Part shown: in pieces, positions 10,881-20,179 of the stretch
How positions within the stretch are numbered: the first letter of the stretch is position 1
Layout: every line of letters begins with the position of its first letter
NCBI GenBank assembly: GCA_950097015.1
Contig: CATNEN010000039.1
Coordinates: 62,001-126,000 of the forward strand
Reading direction: 5' to 3'
Source: Macrostomum hystrix
Lineage: Eukaryota > Platyhelminthes > Macrostomidae
Length of the DNA stretch: 64,000 nt
Program-made: the position numbers and the translations under genes
The notes under the pieces: model-generated
What the model was told of the DNA's origin: nothing
Database searches by the model: none
The model's input: only the letters and a program-made list of their open reading frames with translations

Positions 10881-13800
10881 TCACTCCCTACTCCGGTCAT
10901 CCGCAGATGGCCGGGTGGGGGTCGTACGCCCGCCGGGGTCGTCGATGGGCGGGGCCGTACGGCCCACCCTGCGGAGGTAAGCGCAGATGCGGGCCGCGTC
11001 GCTCTCCAGGACCCTCTCCAGGTCAATGGGGCCGTTCCCCCAGGCCTCGCTGCGAGCAGGTTGGTAGGCTGGGCAGTCGAGGAGGAGGTGGGCCACCGAG
11101 TCCGGCCCTATTAAGCCCATTTCTCCTGGGCCACGCATTAGGAATTCTTGCAATTTCATCATATGGTTCGTTGCAGGCAGGGCACCTGTCGTTGTCGGCC
11201 AGGCCGAAGCGCAGCATCGTGTCTCTCGTGAGTGAGGAGCGGAGCACTCGGAGCTGGCACAAGGTAGCCTGTCCCCACCGGTCCAGGTCTTGGTGGCCAG
11301 GGGTAGGTCTTGGGTGCGGGTGACAATTGTCTCGAGTGGCTCTCCATCTGCGGAGCATGTGTCTCACGGCGAGGCGGTGCGCAGTCGGTCCGACTTGGTC
11401 AATCTGCTGGTCGAGGCTCAAGGCTTGTCTGGCCAGCTCATCGGCCTTCTCATTACCAGCGAGGCCGGCATGGCCCGGGACCCATTGCAGGTGGATAGAC
11501 AAATCTGGGGGCAAGGCCCTCAGGGCGTTCCAAATGTGGAGCACTCTCCTGTCGGAGCTGCTGGGGCCCTGGCAAATGGCTTGGAGGCCGGCCCGGGAGT
11601 CGGTGAAAATGGTAGCCCTGTGAATCGGGGCTGTGGTCGAATTGGTGGCGTTAATGGTGTTGATGATGGCAAGGTGGCGAACAGCCGCTTCGATGGCAAC
11701 CAGCTCAGCTCCCGTGCTACTGCTGAAACGTCCGGCCGGGACACAGAGCTCCTGCTGCTGGCCAGCATGGATGACCAGGGCCCCCCCGCCACTCGCGGAC
11801 CCGTCTGGGAGGCACGAGCCGTCCGTCCAGATCTGGCAGTCTGGCTGCGGCAGGTTGGCAATGGTGCGCTCTGCGGCGAGGCGGCGGACGTCTGGTGGGT
11901 CGTCGCGACGGGTAGGGAGGCAGAGGTCGGTAGCGATGGTGACAGCGTTGAGTCCTGACCAGGGCGGGCATCTGTCGGGGACTTCGGATGGGGTGACCGT
12001 GGGCGCATTGGCGGCTGCCAGCAGCCATTGTCCGACTCTTCTGAAGCATGGCTTGAACGGTAACACTACGTCTTCGTCGTACTGGGCTGCGTTCAGCTCC
12101 CGCGTCTGCTCGTCGAGGCGGCACCAAGCTTCGTGGGCGCGGGATAGCAGGCGCGGTCTCGTGGTGGTCTCGAGAAGTTGTCTCGCTGGGTCTGCCACGG
12201 GTAGGTGGGCAATGCGGAGGAATTCGTTGGCGGTTTGTTCCAGGGCCCGGATATAAAGGGCCGGGAGGTCAGCTTCGGCGATGGCCGCACCGTAGTCGAA
12301 GACCGAGCGGATGTACGCGGTGTAGGCCGCTTGGAGGGTCGCCAGGTTGGCGCCATAGGATTTGCCAGCGATGTTGATGAGGCAGTTACGGCGGGTAGCC
12401 ATTTTGCTCTTGACGTGGTCAACGTGTTGGGCAAAGGTAAGTTGGTCGTCGAGTTTGAGGCCGAGAAAGGTAGGAGTCGGCTCGAAGGCCAACGGTTGGC
12501 CGTCGATGGTGAGCTGGGGGAGAACCTTGCCCCCGCATTCAGTGGGATTCAGCGTAAAGGTTGTGAAGCTGCATTTACTGGTGCTAAGTTGCACTTTCCA
12601 TTTCTTGGTCCAGGCAACTAAGGAGTCAATTGCCGGTTGCAGCGTGGCGGCGCAGTCGTGCAGGCTGCGACCGGTCGCAAGCAGCGCTGAGTCATCGGCG
12701 AACAGGGACCGGTGCACCGAGGCGTCCAGATTCTCGTCGATGTCGTTGACGTAGATAAGCCAGAGGAGCGGGGCGAGCACGGAGCCCTGCGGTAGGCCAT
12801 CGGTGAAGACCCTCCAGTTGGACACCGCGTCGTCCCATCTCACTCTCGCTCTCCTGTCGGTCAGGAAGTTCTTAATGAAATTGATGACGTGGGCCGGGAT
12901 TCCCAGCCTGGCCATTTTAGCAAAGAGCGCTGGGCGCCAGACTTTGTCATAGGCCTTTGCGAAATCAAGTAGGATGAGGATGGCGCGTTCCGGCTGGCGC
13001 TTCTCCAGGGCATCAAAGATGGCCTGGGTCACCCTGGTGAGCTGGTCAATGGTGGAGTGGCCGCGGCGGAAGCCAGCTTGGTTGCGGGATTCAAGCCAGA
13101 AGGAGAGGCGGTTCTGCACAATGCGTTCCAGAGTCTTGGCGACGCAGCTCAGCAGTGAGATTGGCCTGTAGGAGCTTGGTGACGCCGGGTCTTTACCTTT
13201 CTTGTGGATCGCTATGATCTCTGCGCGCTTCCAGGTCGTTGGGACTTGACCACTCGTCCAACTGGCGTTCATGAGGGCCAGAAGGTGCCGCTTACCAGTG
13301 GGGGTGGCCTGCTTGAGGAGTTCGTTGCAGATGTGGTCTGTGCCCGGCGCCTTGCCGTTTTTAAGCTGTCGGAGGGCGAGCTCCAGTTCCGTAGTGGTGA
13401 ACGGGCTGCAGATGTCGGAGCGCTGGTTCTGGCAGGTGCAGTCGCGGACAGCTTTGCGGGCTTCCCGGATGATGGGTCGGTCTTGTAGTTTGTGTTTCGG
13501 CAGGCGCGACTCCGCGGCATAAGAGGCACAGAACAGCTCAGCTTTCTGCTGGTTGGAGGCTGCAACGGTGGATGCCGGAGCGGTGTTGCCTGTGGATGGA
13601 CGCTCAAAGGCCGCGGCCGGCTTAGCAGCTGGGATCCTGCCGTCGAATCTTTTGATCAGGCTCCACAGGTCGCTATCCGGGTTCAGGGTTTCCAGTGTGT
13701 CCCGAAAGCACCTGGTGCGCTCTTCTCGGATGGTGGCTGCCGCGCTAGCCTTGAGGGCGTTGAATCGGGCGGCATTTTCCGGGTTCTCAGGGTCAGCAAT

Positions 13801-14202
13801 GAGGGCCCGGCGGCCTTCTTCACGTTGGTTGACGGCCTCCTGGCAGCGCTCATTCCAGAATGGCTGGCGCTGTTTTCGGCCGGCACCCGAGGGGATAGCC
13901 TGGTGCGCCGCCTTCAGGAAGGCTTTGCTGATCAGGTCGTAGAGGCGGTCGATGCTGCCCTCACCGTCCAGTTGGGTGGTGATTTGGTTAAGGGCGGAGT
14001 CGAGGCTATTGTGGTAAGAGGCCCAGTCCGCCTTCTTGAAGTTGAAGCGGCTGCGGCGGGAGCCGGGGACTGGCGAATAGGCTGAGCCGAACTGGATCCA
14101 GATCGGGAGGTGGTCGGATCCAATGTCGATTCCAGTCTCCCAGGAAGCATCGCGGGCGGGGAGGCATGGGAGGCATGGGAGCTCGAATAATTGAGCCGGC
14201 AC
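10881..14202 (-). pseudogene. LINE ORF2: endonuclease end, reverse transcriptase, RNase H
   Basis: A single frame stays open for about 1,050 residues. It begins inside the endonuclease, whose final motif GSDHLPIW is near residue 30. The reverse transcriptase follows: NGKAPGTDHICNELL, YRPISLLSCVAKTLERI, FRRGHSTIDQL, LPQGSVLAPLLWLIYVND and catalytic FADD near residue 501. RNase H comes next: WTDGS near 790, TGAELVAIEAAV, FTDSRAGLQAI and VPGHAGLAGNEKADELA near 905. The frame opens with GTG, so no real start is present. Near 11162 the main frame goes wrong inside the last zinc knuckle: CPACNEP is followed by foreign sequence, and the knuckle's second half, VAHLLLDCPAY, is in another frame that ends at 10881. 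RNase H places the element in the I/R1/LOA group. Confidence 0.93.
11103..11162 (-). other. KVEEL-family leader inserted in the LINE zinc knuckle
   Basis: The minus strand reads MKLQEFLMRGPGEMGLIGP, close to MKVEDVLMHGPGQMALIGP at 18560-18694. It lies exactly between the two halves of the LINE zinc knuckle and starts at the Met codon of the KVEEL family. A roughly 60-bp insertion into the LINE is the simplest reading. The alternative is that the KVEEL family itself grew out of a LINE C-terminus. Confidence 0.6.
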
Positions 14203-14586
14203 CTGTCGGTGGACATTTTGTTTGCCCAGTTGGCAAATTTGCCATCTGGGTAAACATGCAAGTCAAACCCGCACAGGTGCGGGACCGTTTGTGCGAATGC
14301 GCCCATTCCATTTTAATCCAGAGGATGTACTGGCGCGTGGGTGCCCGCTGCGCTCTGTGGACCCACGTGGTGCACGTCAAGGGGAGCGACCTGCGCAGTC
14401 TGCCGGCCATCTTGCAGGGGTCGGTCGCCCCGCAGCAGCAGCAGCCGGTCGTGCTGGGTGAGGCGCAGCAGGCAAACCAGCAGCCAGTCGAGGCGCAGCG
14501 GCTTCAGGCGGCAACGGTCGTCGACCGCCTAGATCAAGCGCAGCTACGTATGGTGCTGCAGCTTTTAATAGCAGACCCACCAGTTG
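14175..14586 (+). CDS. KVEEL-family protein, longest copy, first exon lacks its leader
   Basis: I do not recognise this protein. It begins inside the family, MGARIIEPAPVGGHFVCPVG, where other copies have MKVEELLQWGPE in front. KFAIWVNMQVKPAQVRDRLC and YWRVGARCALWTHVV follow, then GSDLRSLPAILQGS, a glutamine-rich stretch (QQQQPVV, QQANQQPVEAQ) and a hydrophobic end, QLRMVLQLLIADPPVG. At 14587 GTAAGTG is a strong splice donor; the frame beyond it runs only to 14633. The upstream side is fused to LINE sequence on the other strand. The composition suggests a soluble Q-rich protein. Related pieces lie at 15904, 18425, 18560, 26044, 27673 and 40606. Confidence 0.55.
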
Positions 14587-14663
14587 GTAAGTGTGCGTGT
14601 GCCGAGCCTGAGGCGACCACCTGGTACGGCTAGGGCCCGATGATATTTGCAGTACTATATGTA
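14587..14663 (+). other. Putative intron start after the KVEEL exon
   Basis: GTAAGT opens the stretch. No acceptor is visible before the satellite begins, so the gene piece ends here. Confidence 0.35.
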
Positions 14664-14762
14664 CCATGCTATTCCTTATAGCATGGCGCTTGTAATTAAA
14701 ACAGCGTTGTTAATCAGAAACAGCATGGCACTGTTCATTAGAAACAGCATGGCGCACATTAT
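14664..14762. repeat. Inverted partner of 17407-17502
   Basis: CCATGCTATTCCTTATAGC and three spaced AACAGCATGGC motifs read here. The segment 17407-17502 is the reverse complement of the same block (GCCATGCTGTTTCTAATG and so on), with small differences. The block borders the 17-bp satellite on both sides. Confidence 0.85.
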
Positions 14763-15020
14763 TAGAAACAGCAAATATAATGGCTCTGCAAATATAATGG
14801 CTCTGCAAATATAATGGCTCTGCAAATATAATAGCTCTGCAAATATAATGGCTCTCCAAATATAATGGCTCTGCAAATATAATGGCTCTGCAAATATAAT
14901 GGCTCTGCAAATATAATGGCTCTGCAAATATAATGGCTCTGCAAATATAATGGCTCTGCAAATATAATGGCTCTGCAAATATAATGGCTCTGCAAATATA
15001 ATGGCTCTGCAAATATAATG
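14762..15020. repeat. 17-bp satellite, block 1
   Basis: The unit is GCAAATATAATGGCTCT. Because 17 is not a multiple of 3, three units (51 bp) give one cyclic 17-residue peptide, QSHYICRAIIFAEPLYL, and the minus strand is free of stops in all three frames. The plus strand has a stop in every frame. One unit reads CTCC instead of CTGC. Confidence 0.97.
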
Positions 15021-15079
15021 TGCAGTGATCAGTACGATCCCGCACCTGTGCGGGTTTCACTTGCATGTTTACCCAGATG
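15021..15079 (-). other. KVEEL-related scrap inside satellite
   Basis: CCCGCACCTGTGCGGGTTTC and TGCATGTTTACCCAGATGG match, in inverted orientation, the stretch around 14236-14282 of the longest KVEEL copy. On the minus strand this reads AIWVNMQVKPAQVRD. Confidence 0.7.
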
Positions 15080-15285
15080 GCAAATATAATGGCTCTGCAA
15101 ATATAATGGCTCTGCAAATATAATGGCTCTGCAAATATAATGGCTCTGCAAATATAATGGCTCTGCAAATATAATGGCTCTGCAAATATAATGGCTCTGC
15201 AAATATAATGGCTCTTCAAATATAATGGCTCTGCAAATATAATGGCTCTGCAAATATAATGGCTCTGCAAATATAATATTCCTTA
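15080..15285. repeat. 17-bp satellite, block 2
   Basis: About twelve units, one with CTTC for CTGC. The right end meets ATTCCTTATAGCATTGAATC, then duplicated LINE sequence. Confidence 0.95.
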
Positions 15286-15298
15286 TAGCATTGAATCA

Positions 15299-15786
15299 TT
15301 GAGGGCGTTGAATCGGGCGGCATTTTCCGGGTTCTCAGGGTCAGCAATGAGGGCCCGGCGGCCTTCTTCACGTTGGTTGACGGCCTCCTGGCAGCGCTCA
15401 TTCCAGAATGGCTGGCGCTGTTTTCGGCCGGCACCCGAGGGGATAGCCTGGTGCGCCGCCTTCAGGAAGGCTTTGCTGATCAGGTCGTAGAGGCGGTCGA
15501 TGCTGCCCTCACCGTCCAGTTGGGTGGTGATTTGGTTAAGGGCGGAGTCGAGGCTATTGTGGTAAGAGGCCCAGTCCGCCTTCTTGAAGTTGAAGCGGCT
15601 GCGGCGGGAGCCGGGGACTGGCGAATAGGCTGAGCCGAACTGGATCCAGATCGGGAGGTGGTCGGATCCAATGTCGATTCCAGTCTCCCAGGAAGCATCG
15701 CGGGCGGGGAGGCATGGGAGGCATGGGAGCTCGAATAATTGAGCCGGCACCTGTCGGTGGACATTTTGTTTGCCCAGTTGGCAAAT
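15299..15786 (-). pseudogene. Second copy of the LINE ORF2 N-terminal segment
   Basis: This 488-bp block matches 13751-14238 at a constant offset of 1,548 bp with no difference noticed by eye. It carries the end of the endonuclease (GSDHLPIW) and the start of the linker before the reverse transcriptase. The right edge falls on GCAAAT, which is also the start of the 17-bp satellite unit. Confidence 0.95.
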
Positions 15787-15903
15787 AGCTCTGCAAATAT
15801 AATGGCTCTCCAAATATAATGGCTCTGCAAATATAATGGCTCTGCAAATATAATGGCTCTGCAAATATAATGGCTCTGCAAATATAATGGCTCTGCAAAT
15901 ATA
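15785..15903. repeat. 17-bp satellite, block 3
   Basis: Seven units. The last one runs into the KVEEL fragment through the shared bases ATGGC. Confidence 0.95.
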
Positions 15904-15999
15904 ATGGCCTTAATAGGTCCGGCAGAAGGGGCCCATTTTGTTTGCCCAGTTGGCAAATTTGCCATCTGGGTAAATATGCTACTGAAACCCGCGGGATAG
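15904..15999 (+). CDS. Short KVEEL-family ORF
   Basis: The ORF, ATG to TAG, gives 31 residues: MALIGPAEGAHFVCPVG followed by KFAIWVNMLLKPAG. It lacks the first 13 residues of the inverted copy at 18560-18694, because the satellite replaces them at ATGGC. It is probably a fragment rather than a working gene. Confidence 0.5.
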   Translation: MALIGPAEGAHFVCPVGKFAIWVNMLLKPAG

Positions 16000-16064
16000 A
16001 TTGTGCCCCTGCGACAGGGCCCCTGCGACGGCCAAGAGGCCAAGAGACCTATTAAGACCTATTA
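16000..16064. repeat. Inverted partner of 18500-18559
   Basis: TGCGACAGGGCCCCTGCGAC and GGCCAAGAGGCCAAGAG are the reverse complement of the stretch left of 18560, so the 15904-16050 block and the 18500-18660 block are inverted copies. GTCGCAGGGGCCCTGTCGC is itself nearly palindromic. Confidence 0.85.
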
Positions 16065-16126
16065 AAACGCAAAAAACTAGCACAGATACATAAAAAATAA
16101 TGCAAATGGGAAAATGCAACACAGCT

Positions 16127-16190
16127 AATAAACGCACTTATTTTTGTAGACGTCGGGCTCACCAATAATGCGGAAGGCCTTTTGTTTACG
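16127..16190 (-). CDS. C-terminal end of an unknown ORF
   Basis: The minus strand reads LRKQKAFRIIGEPDVYKNKC, V, Y and a stop. In the copy near 21230 one codon changes ATT to CTT (Ile to Leu), a conservative change. I cannot name the protein, and the upstream part differs between copies. Confidence 0.3.
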
Positions 16191-16349
16191 AAGTTGGAGT
16201 GGCAGCGAAGTTAGTGTGCTGCATGGCACGTATAACCCGGCAACTTGGACATAATATTTCAGTATAACACTACTAATTATATATAAACATATGAGAGGTC
16301 AGTGTGTGTGAGACCCCAGGGGCTACCGGGCGGCGGGCTGGCTATGACT

Positions 16350-16436
16350 GTGCTGGCTGTGCTGCTGTTCTGCTGTGCTGCTGTGCTGCTGTGCTGCTGT
16401 GCTGCTGTGCTGCTGTGCTGGTGTTCTGCACCTGTT
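16350..16436. repeat. TGCTG/TTCTG microsatellite
   Basis: CTGCTGTGCTGCTGTTCTG-type repeats follow the inverted-repeat arm. Length varies among the six copies (19186-19300, 19702-19770, 20926-21015, 36247-36303, 41546-41660). Confidence 0.95.
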
Positions 16437-16677
16437 TTAACTTCTCGTGGTTTTTCGACAGCAGAAATGATGCCACGAACATCAACTTTCCTGTATTGTG
16501 TAATGCAAATTTGGGTAGAATAGTAAAAAAGTAAATGACTACGCGAATGGTGTTTGCTTGTACGAGCGTAACTATCTCACCCAAAAACCACTAAAACGTG
16601 CCAGATCTTTACTCCGAGGGAAAAACTCCCTACAGGGAAACAGAGGCATTGACATGCTAACACTTTATACTACTCAC

Positions 16678-16798
16678 GTTTTCATTTCGATGCCGGAAAT
16701 ATCACATATTTTCTTGTAGTCCCGAGCACGCCGACTGACCATCTCGTGGGTGCTCATAATAGTGACCAGACTCATCGCCGCCACATCCGCTGACACCC

Positions 16799-16834
<36 letters not shown>

Positions 16835-17042
16835 ACAAAAAAGCAGAAGCGGAAGCTTCAGACGCAGCCGGCGAGGGATGCCCTGGCTGCAAAGCGGAAG
16901 GTAAACCCGCAACTTAACTACGCGCTTTGTAGCTACGAGTTGTTTTCTGGCATTCTCGCAGGTCTCTGAGGGGCAACGCGTGCCTCGCGGAAAGTTCATA
17001 CTTGTCACGCTCTCCGATTGGCTCAGGGTACCGGACATTTGA
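16678..17042 (+). other. Exon-like stretch with GCC run, readable on both strands
   Basis: On the plus strand one frame gives a poly-proline run, then TKKQKRKLQTQPARDALAAK, R, K (a likely nuclear localisation signal). A donor, AAG|GTAAAC, lies at 16901 and a T-rich acceptor, CTCGCAG, ends at 16961. The second exon, in phase, reads VSEGQRVPRGKFILVTLSDW and ends LRVPDI-stop at 17042, with a 61-bp intron. On the minus strand a poly-alanine exon (16678-16886) reads SLVTIMSTHEMVSRRARDYK. It is bounded by an acceptor, CCGCTTTGCAG, and a consensus donor, GTGAGT. Only one reading can be the gene and I cannot decide which. The run has about one fewer GCC unit in the copies at 20 and 36 kb. Confidence 0.35.
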
Positions 17043-17157
17043 AAAAAACGCAAAATGCAAACCCATTGGTCGTTATGAGTGATTCAACCCGGCACCTGGA
17101 AACTGACATATTCAGTTTGTATTTTAACTATCAATTTTTATGAGCCAAACAAACCCT

Positions 17158-17406
17158 AATGAACTGCAAATATAATGGCTCTGCAAATATAATGGCTCTG
17201 CAAATATAATGGCTCTGCAAATATAATGGCTCTGCAAATATAATGGCTCTGCAAATATAATGGCTCTGCAAATATAATGGCTCTGCAAATATAATGGCTC
17301 TGCAAATATAATGGCTCTGCAAATATAATGGCTCTGCAAATATAATGGCTCTGCAAATATAATGGCTCTGCAAATATAATGGCTCTGCAAATATAATGGC
17401 TCTGCA
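17158..17406. repeat. 17-bp satellite, block 4
   Basis: About fourteen uniform units start right after CCCTAATGAACT, the end of module G. Confidence 0.96.
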
Positions 17407-17502
17407 ATGTGCGCCATGCTGTTTCTAATGAACAGTACCATGCTGTTTCTGATTAACAACGCCATGCTGTTTTAATTACAAGGGCCATGCTATAAGGAAT
17501 AT
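17407..17502. repeat. Inverted copy of 14664-14762
   Basis: It contains GCCATGCTGTTTCTAATGAA and GCCATGCTATAAGGAATAT, the reverse complement of the earlier block. Confidence 0.85.
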
Positions 17503-17615
17503 GAAATATAATGGCTCTGCAAATATAATGGCTCTGCAAATATAATGGCTCTTCAAATATAATGGCTCTGCAAATATAATGGCTCTGCAAATATAATGGC
17601 TCTGCAAATATAATA
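17503..17615. repeat. 17-bp satellite, block 5
   Basis: Six to seven units, including the same CTTC variant as block 2, so blocks 2 and 5 and their flanks were copied together. Confidence 0.95.
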
Positions 17616-17635
17616 TTCCTTATAGCATTGAATCA

Positions 17636-18123
17636 TTGAGGGCGTTGAATCGGGCGGCATTTTCCGGGTTCTCAGGGTCAGCAATGAGGGCCCGGCGGCC
17701 TTCTTCACGTTGGTTGACGGCCTCCTGGCAGCGCTCATTCCAGAATGGCTGGCGCTGTTTTCGGCCGGCACCCGAGGGGATAGCCTGGTGCGCCGCCTTC
17801 AGGAAGGCTTTGCTGATCAGGTCGTAGAGGCGGTCGATGCTGCCCTCACCGTCCAGTTGGGTGGTGATTTGGTTAAGGGCGGAGTCGAGGCTATTGTGGT
17901 AAGAGGCCCAGTCCGCCTTCTTGAAGTTGAAGCGGCTGCGGCGGGAGCCGGGGACTGGCGAATAGGCTGAGCCGAACTGGATCCAGATCGGGAGGTGGTC
18001 GGATCCAATGTCGATTCCAGTCTCCCAGGAAGCATCGCGGGCGGGGAGGCATGGGAGGCATGGGAGCTCGAATAATTGAGCCGGCACCTGTCGGTGGACA
18101 TTTTGTTTGCCCAGTTGGCAAAT
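17636..18123 (-). pseudogene. Third copy of the LINE ORF2 N-terminal segment
   Basis: Same 488-bp block as 15299-15786, offset 3,885 bp from the parent LINE, with the same satellite-side breakpoints. The duplication therefore happened after the satellite had joined the LINE piece. Confidence 0.95.
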
Positions 18124-18275
18124 AGCTCTGCAAATATAATGGCTCTCCAAATATAATGGCTCTGCAAATATAATGGCTCTGCAAATATAATGGCTCTGCA
18201 AATATAATGGCTCTGCAAATATAATGGCTCTGCAAATATAATGGCTCTGCAAATATAATGGCTCTGCAAATATTA
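18122..18275. repeat. 17-bp satellite, block 6
   Basis: About nine units, ending in degenerate TATTAAAATATTAAATATT. Confidence 0.93.
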
Positions 18276-18424
18276 AAATATTAAATATTATATGCAAATA
18301 TTAAAGCAACAGTAAAACCCCGTGTCAGCAGCAGCAGCAACAGCAACGGGACCTGCAACCAACCAACCGACTCTCAGCTGATTTCTTCATTTGACAACCA
18401 GCGCTAACCAGCAACAACAAGATT

Positions 18425-18520
18425 AAGGTGGAGGAGCTAGTGCAGTGGGGCCCTGAAGGCATGGGAGCTCGAATAATTGAGCCGGCACCTGTCGGTGGAC
18501 ATTTTGTTTGCCCAGTTGGC
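18425..18520 (+). pseudogene. KVEEL-family leader fragment
   Basis: It reads KVEELVQWGPEGMGARIIEP, then APVGGHFVCPVG, preceded by ATT where other copies have the ATG. It is cut at GTTGGC and continues as inverted KVEEL sequence. Confidence 0.7.
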
Positions 18521-18559
18521 CTCTTGGCCGTCGCAGGGGCCCTGTCGCAGGGGCACAAT

Positions 18560-18694
18560 CTATCCCGCGGGTTTCAGTAGCATATTTACCCAGATGGCAA
18601 ATTTGCCAACTGGGCAAACAAAATGGGCCCCTTCTGCCGGACCTATTAAGGCCATTTGTCCTGGGCCATGCATTAAAACATCTTCAACCTTCAT
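18560..18694 (-). CDS. KVEEL-family short ORF, 44 residues
   Basis: It is complete from ATG to TAG: MKVEDVLMHGPGQMALIGP, AEGAHFVCPVGKFAIWVN, MLLKPAG. It has the family core but stops where the longer copies continue into RDRLC. It lies 40 bp from the 18425-18520 copy on the other strand. Whether it is expressed is unknown. Confidence 0.5.
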   Translation of the reverse strand: MKVEDVLMHGPGQMALIGPAEGAHFVCPVGKFAIWVNMLLKPAG

Positions 18695-18763
18695 TTTTGA
18701 ATTTCTAGGAAGCTTTCTAGGAGGCAATCCTAATGCAGGATTGCCGGTTGCGGCAGCAGGCTG

Positions 18764-18865
18764 TCATTTTTTATAGGCGCCGCATCCGCCACCGTATCGA
18801 TACCCTTTCCTTTTGCGGTGCTTACTGGATTTCTTCGAAGACGGCGGCTTCTCTTTGCGCATCAT
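18764..18865 (-). CDS. MMRK-family small basic protein, 33 residues
   Basis: An intact ORF, ATG to TGA, reads MMRKEKPPSSKKSSKHRKRK then GYRYGGGCGAYKK. Ten of its first 20 residues are Lys or Arg, so it would bind nucleic acid or be nuclear if made. The leader on the minus strand, TATATATTTATGTC then CCAAAACATCGTTGCC, is shared with an identical ORF at 40419-40520 and with the different 38-residue ORF in every copy of module B. I do not recognise the protein. Confidence 0.5.
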   Translation of the reverse strand: MMRKEKPPSSKKSSKHRKRKGYRYGGGCGAYKK

Positions 18866-18965
18866 GGCAACGATGTTTTGGCCATATATTAAGACATAAA
18901 TATATAAAAAGCAGGGCAGGAGTCGGTGGTCACTATGGACACTATGGTGCGCACTATGAACAGCG

Positions 18966-19022
18966 ACCACGCAGCAGAGTGCGCAGGTCACTCCCCTTGA
19001 TTTGTACCCCGTGGGTCCATAG
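18966..19022 (-). pseudogene. Inverted scrap of the KVEEL C-terminal part
   Basis: GCGCAGGTCACTCCCCTTG and ACCCCGTGGGTCCAT are the reverse complement of the piece at 40612-40660 encoding WTHGVQIKGSDLRT. Confidence 0.7.
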
Positions 19023-19027
19023 TTTGT

Positions 19028-19182
19028 ACCCCGCCGCCCGGTAGCCCCTGGGGTCTCACACACACTGACTATTGCGGCGGCAACTTGGACATAATATTTC
19101 AGTATAACACTACTAATTATATATAAACATATGAGAGGTCAGTGTGTGTGAGACCCCAGGGGCTACCGGGCGGCGGGCTGGC
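19028..19182. repeat. Long inverted repeat, copy 1
   Basis: The arm GCCGCCCGGTAGCCCCTGGG ... CACACTGAC is followed, after about 65 bp of AT-rich loop, by its reverse complement GTCAGTGTGTGTGAGACCCC. It is the same structure described in full at 20763-20920. Confidence 0.85.
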
Positions 19183-19185
19183 TAT

Positions 19186-19300
19186 GACTGTGCTGGCTGT
19201 GCTGCTGTTCTGCTGTGCTGCTGTTCTGCTGTGCTGCTGTTCTGCTGTGCTGCTGTTCTGCTGTGCTGCTGTGCTGCTGTTCTGCTGTGCTGCTGTTGTC
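19186..19300. repeat. TGCTG/TTCTG microsatellite
   Basis: A longer and more mixed version of 16350-16436, followed by GGCCAAGGCGGTTGGCTGCC. Confidence 0.95.
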
Positions 19301-19430
19301 GGCCAAGGCGGTTGGCTGCCAGGACCGCACAGGGCCGACCAGGTAGATTGAGCACACAGAACAAAAGAAAAACTAGCTTATTTAAAGTAACTGCAGCTAG
19401 TAACACTGAGCGGTTTGAGTAAAAACGCAA

Positions 19431-20146
19431 AAAACTAGCACAGATACATAAAAAATAATGCAAATGGGAAAATGCAACACAGCTAATAAACGCACTTATT
19501 TTTGTAGACGTCGGGCTCACCAATAATGCGGAAGGCCTTTTGTTTACGAAGTTGGAGTGGCAGCGAAGTTAGTGTGCTGCATGGCACGTATAACCCGGCA
19601 ACTTGGACATAATATTTCAGTATAACACTACTAATTATATATAAACATATGAGAGGTCAGTGTGTGTGAGACCCCAGGGGCTACCGGGCGGCGGGCTGGC
19701 TATGACTGTGCTGGCTGTGCTGCTGTTCTGCTGTGCTGCTGTGCTGCTGTGCTGCTGTGCTGCTGTGCTGGTGTTCTGCACCTGTTTTAACTTCTCGTGG
19801 TTTTTCGACAGCAGAAATGATGCCACGAACATCAACTTTCCTGTATTGTGTAATGCAAATTTGGGTAGAATAGTAAAAAAGTAAATGACTACGCGAATGG
19901 TGTTTGCTTGTACGAGCGTAACTATCTCACCCAAAAACCACTAAAACGTGCCAGATCTTTACTCCGAGGGAAAAACTCCCTACAGGGAAACAGGCATTGA
20001 CATGCTAACACTTTATACTACTCACGTTTTCATTTCGATGCCGGAAATATCACATATTTTCTTGTAGTCCCGAGCACGCCGACTGACCATCTCGTGGGTG
20101 CTCATAATAGTGACCAGACTCATCGCCGCCACATCCGCTGACACCC

Positions 20147-20179
<33 letters not shown>

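Larger units (their letters stand above)
10872..14238 (-). mobile_element. 5'-truncated LINE with RNase H domain
   Basis: The element runs right to left. Its 3' end after the ORF2 stop is a short AGAGAGAG run at 10872-10883, the kind of simple tail seen in I/R1-type elements rather than poly(A). It joins the dispersed repeat whose uninterrupted partner is at 40.2 kb. The 5' side is cut inside the endonuclease domain near 14180, where it meets a KVEEL-family fragment on the opposite strand. The outer 488 bp of this side is repeated at 15299-15786 and 17636-18123. Confidence 0.9.
16065..17157. repeat. Composite module G, copy 1
   Basis: The module is repeated at 19431-20507 and, from GTTTACGAAGTTGG on, at 36085-37039. 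Its parts in order are: an ORF end on the minus strand (KQKAFRIIGEPDVYKNKCVY then stop, about 16127-16190), an AT-rich stretch, one arm of a 45-bp inverted repeat, a CTG/TTCTG microsatellite (16350-16436), a GCC run (16796-16836) inside an exon-like stretch, and a 3' end against the 17-bp satellite. Copies differ mainly in the two microsatellites. Confidence 0.9.

Noticed and set aside
11290-14085. Plus-strand ORFs over the LINE
   Set aside because: Antisense shadows of the GC-rich ORF2 with no domain of their own.
14676-15270. Long minus-strand ORFs in the 17-bp satellite as genes
   Set aside because: They consist only of the cyclic repeat peptide; no unique domain, start context or splice signal.
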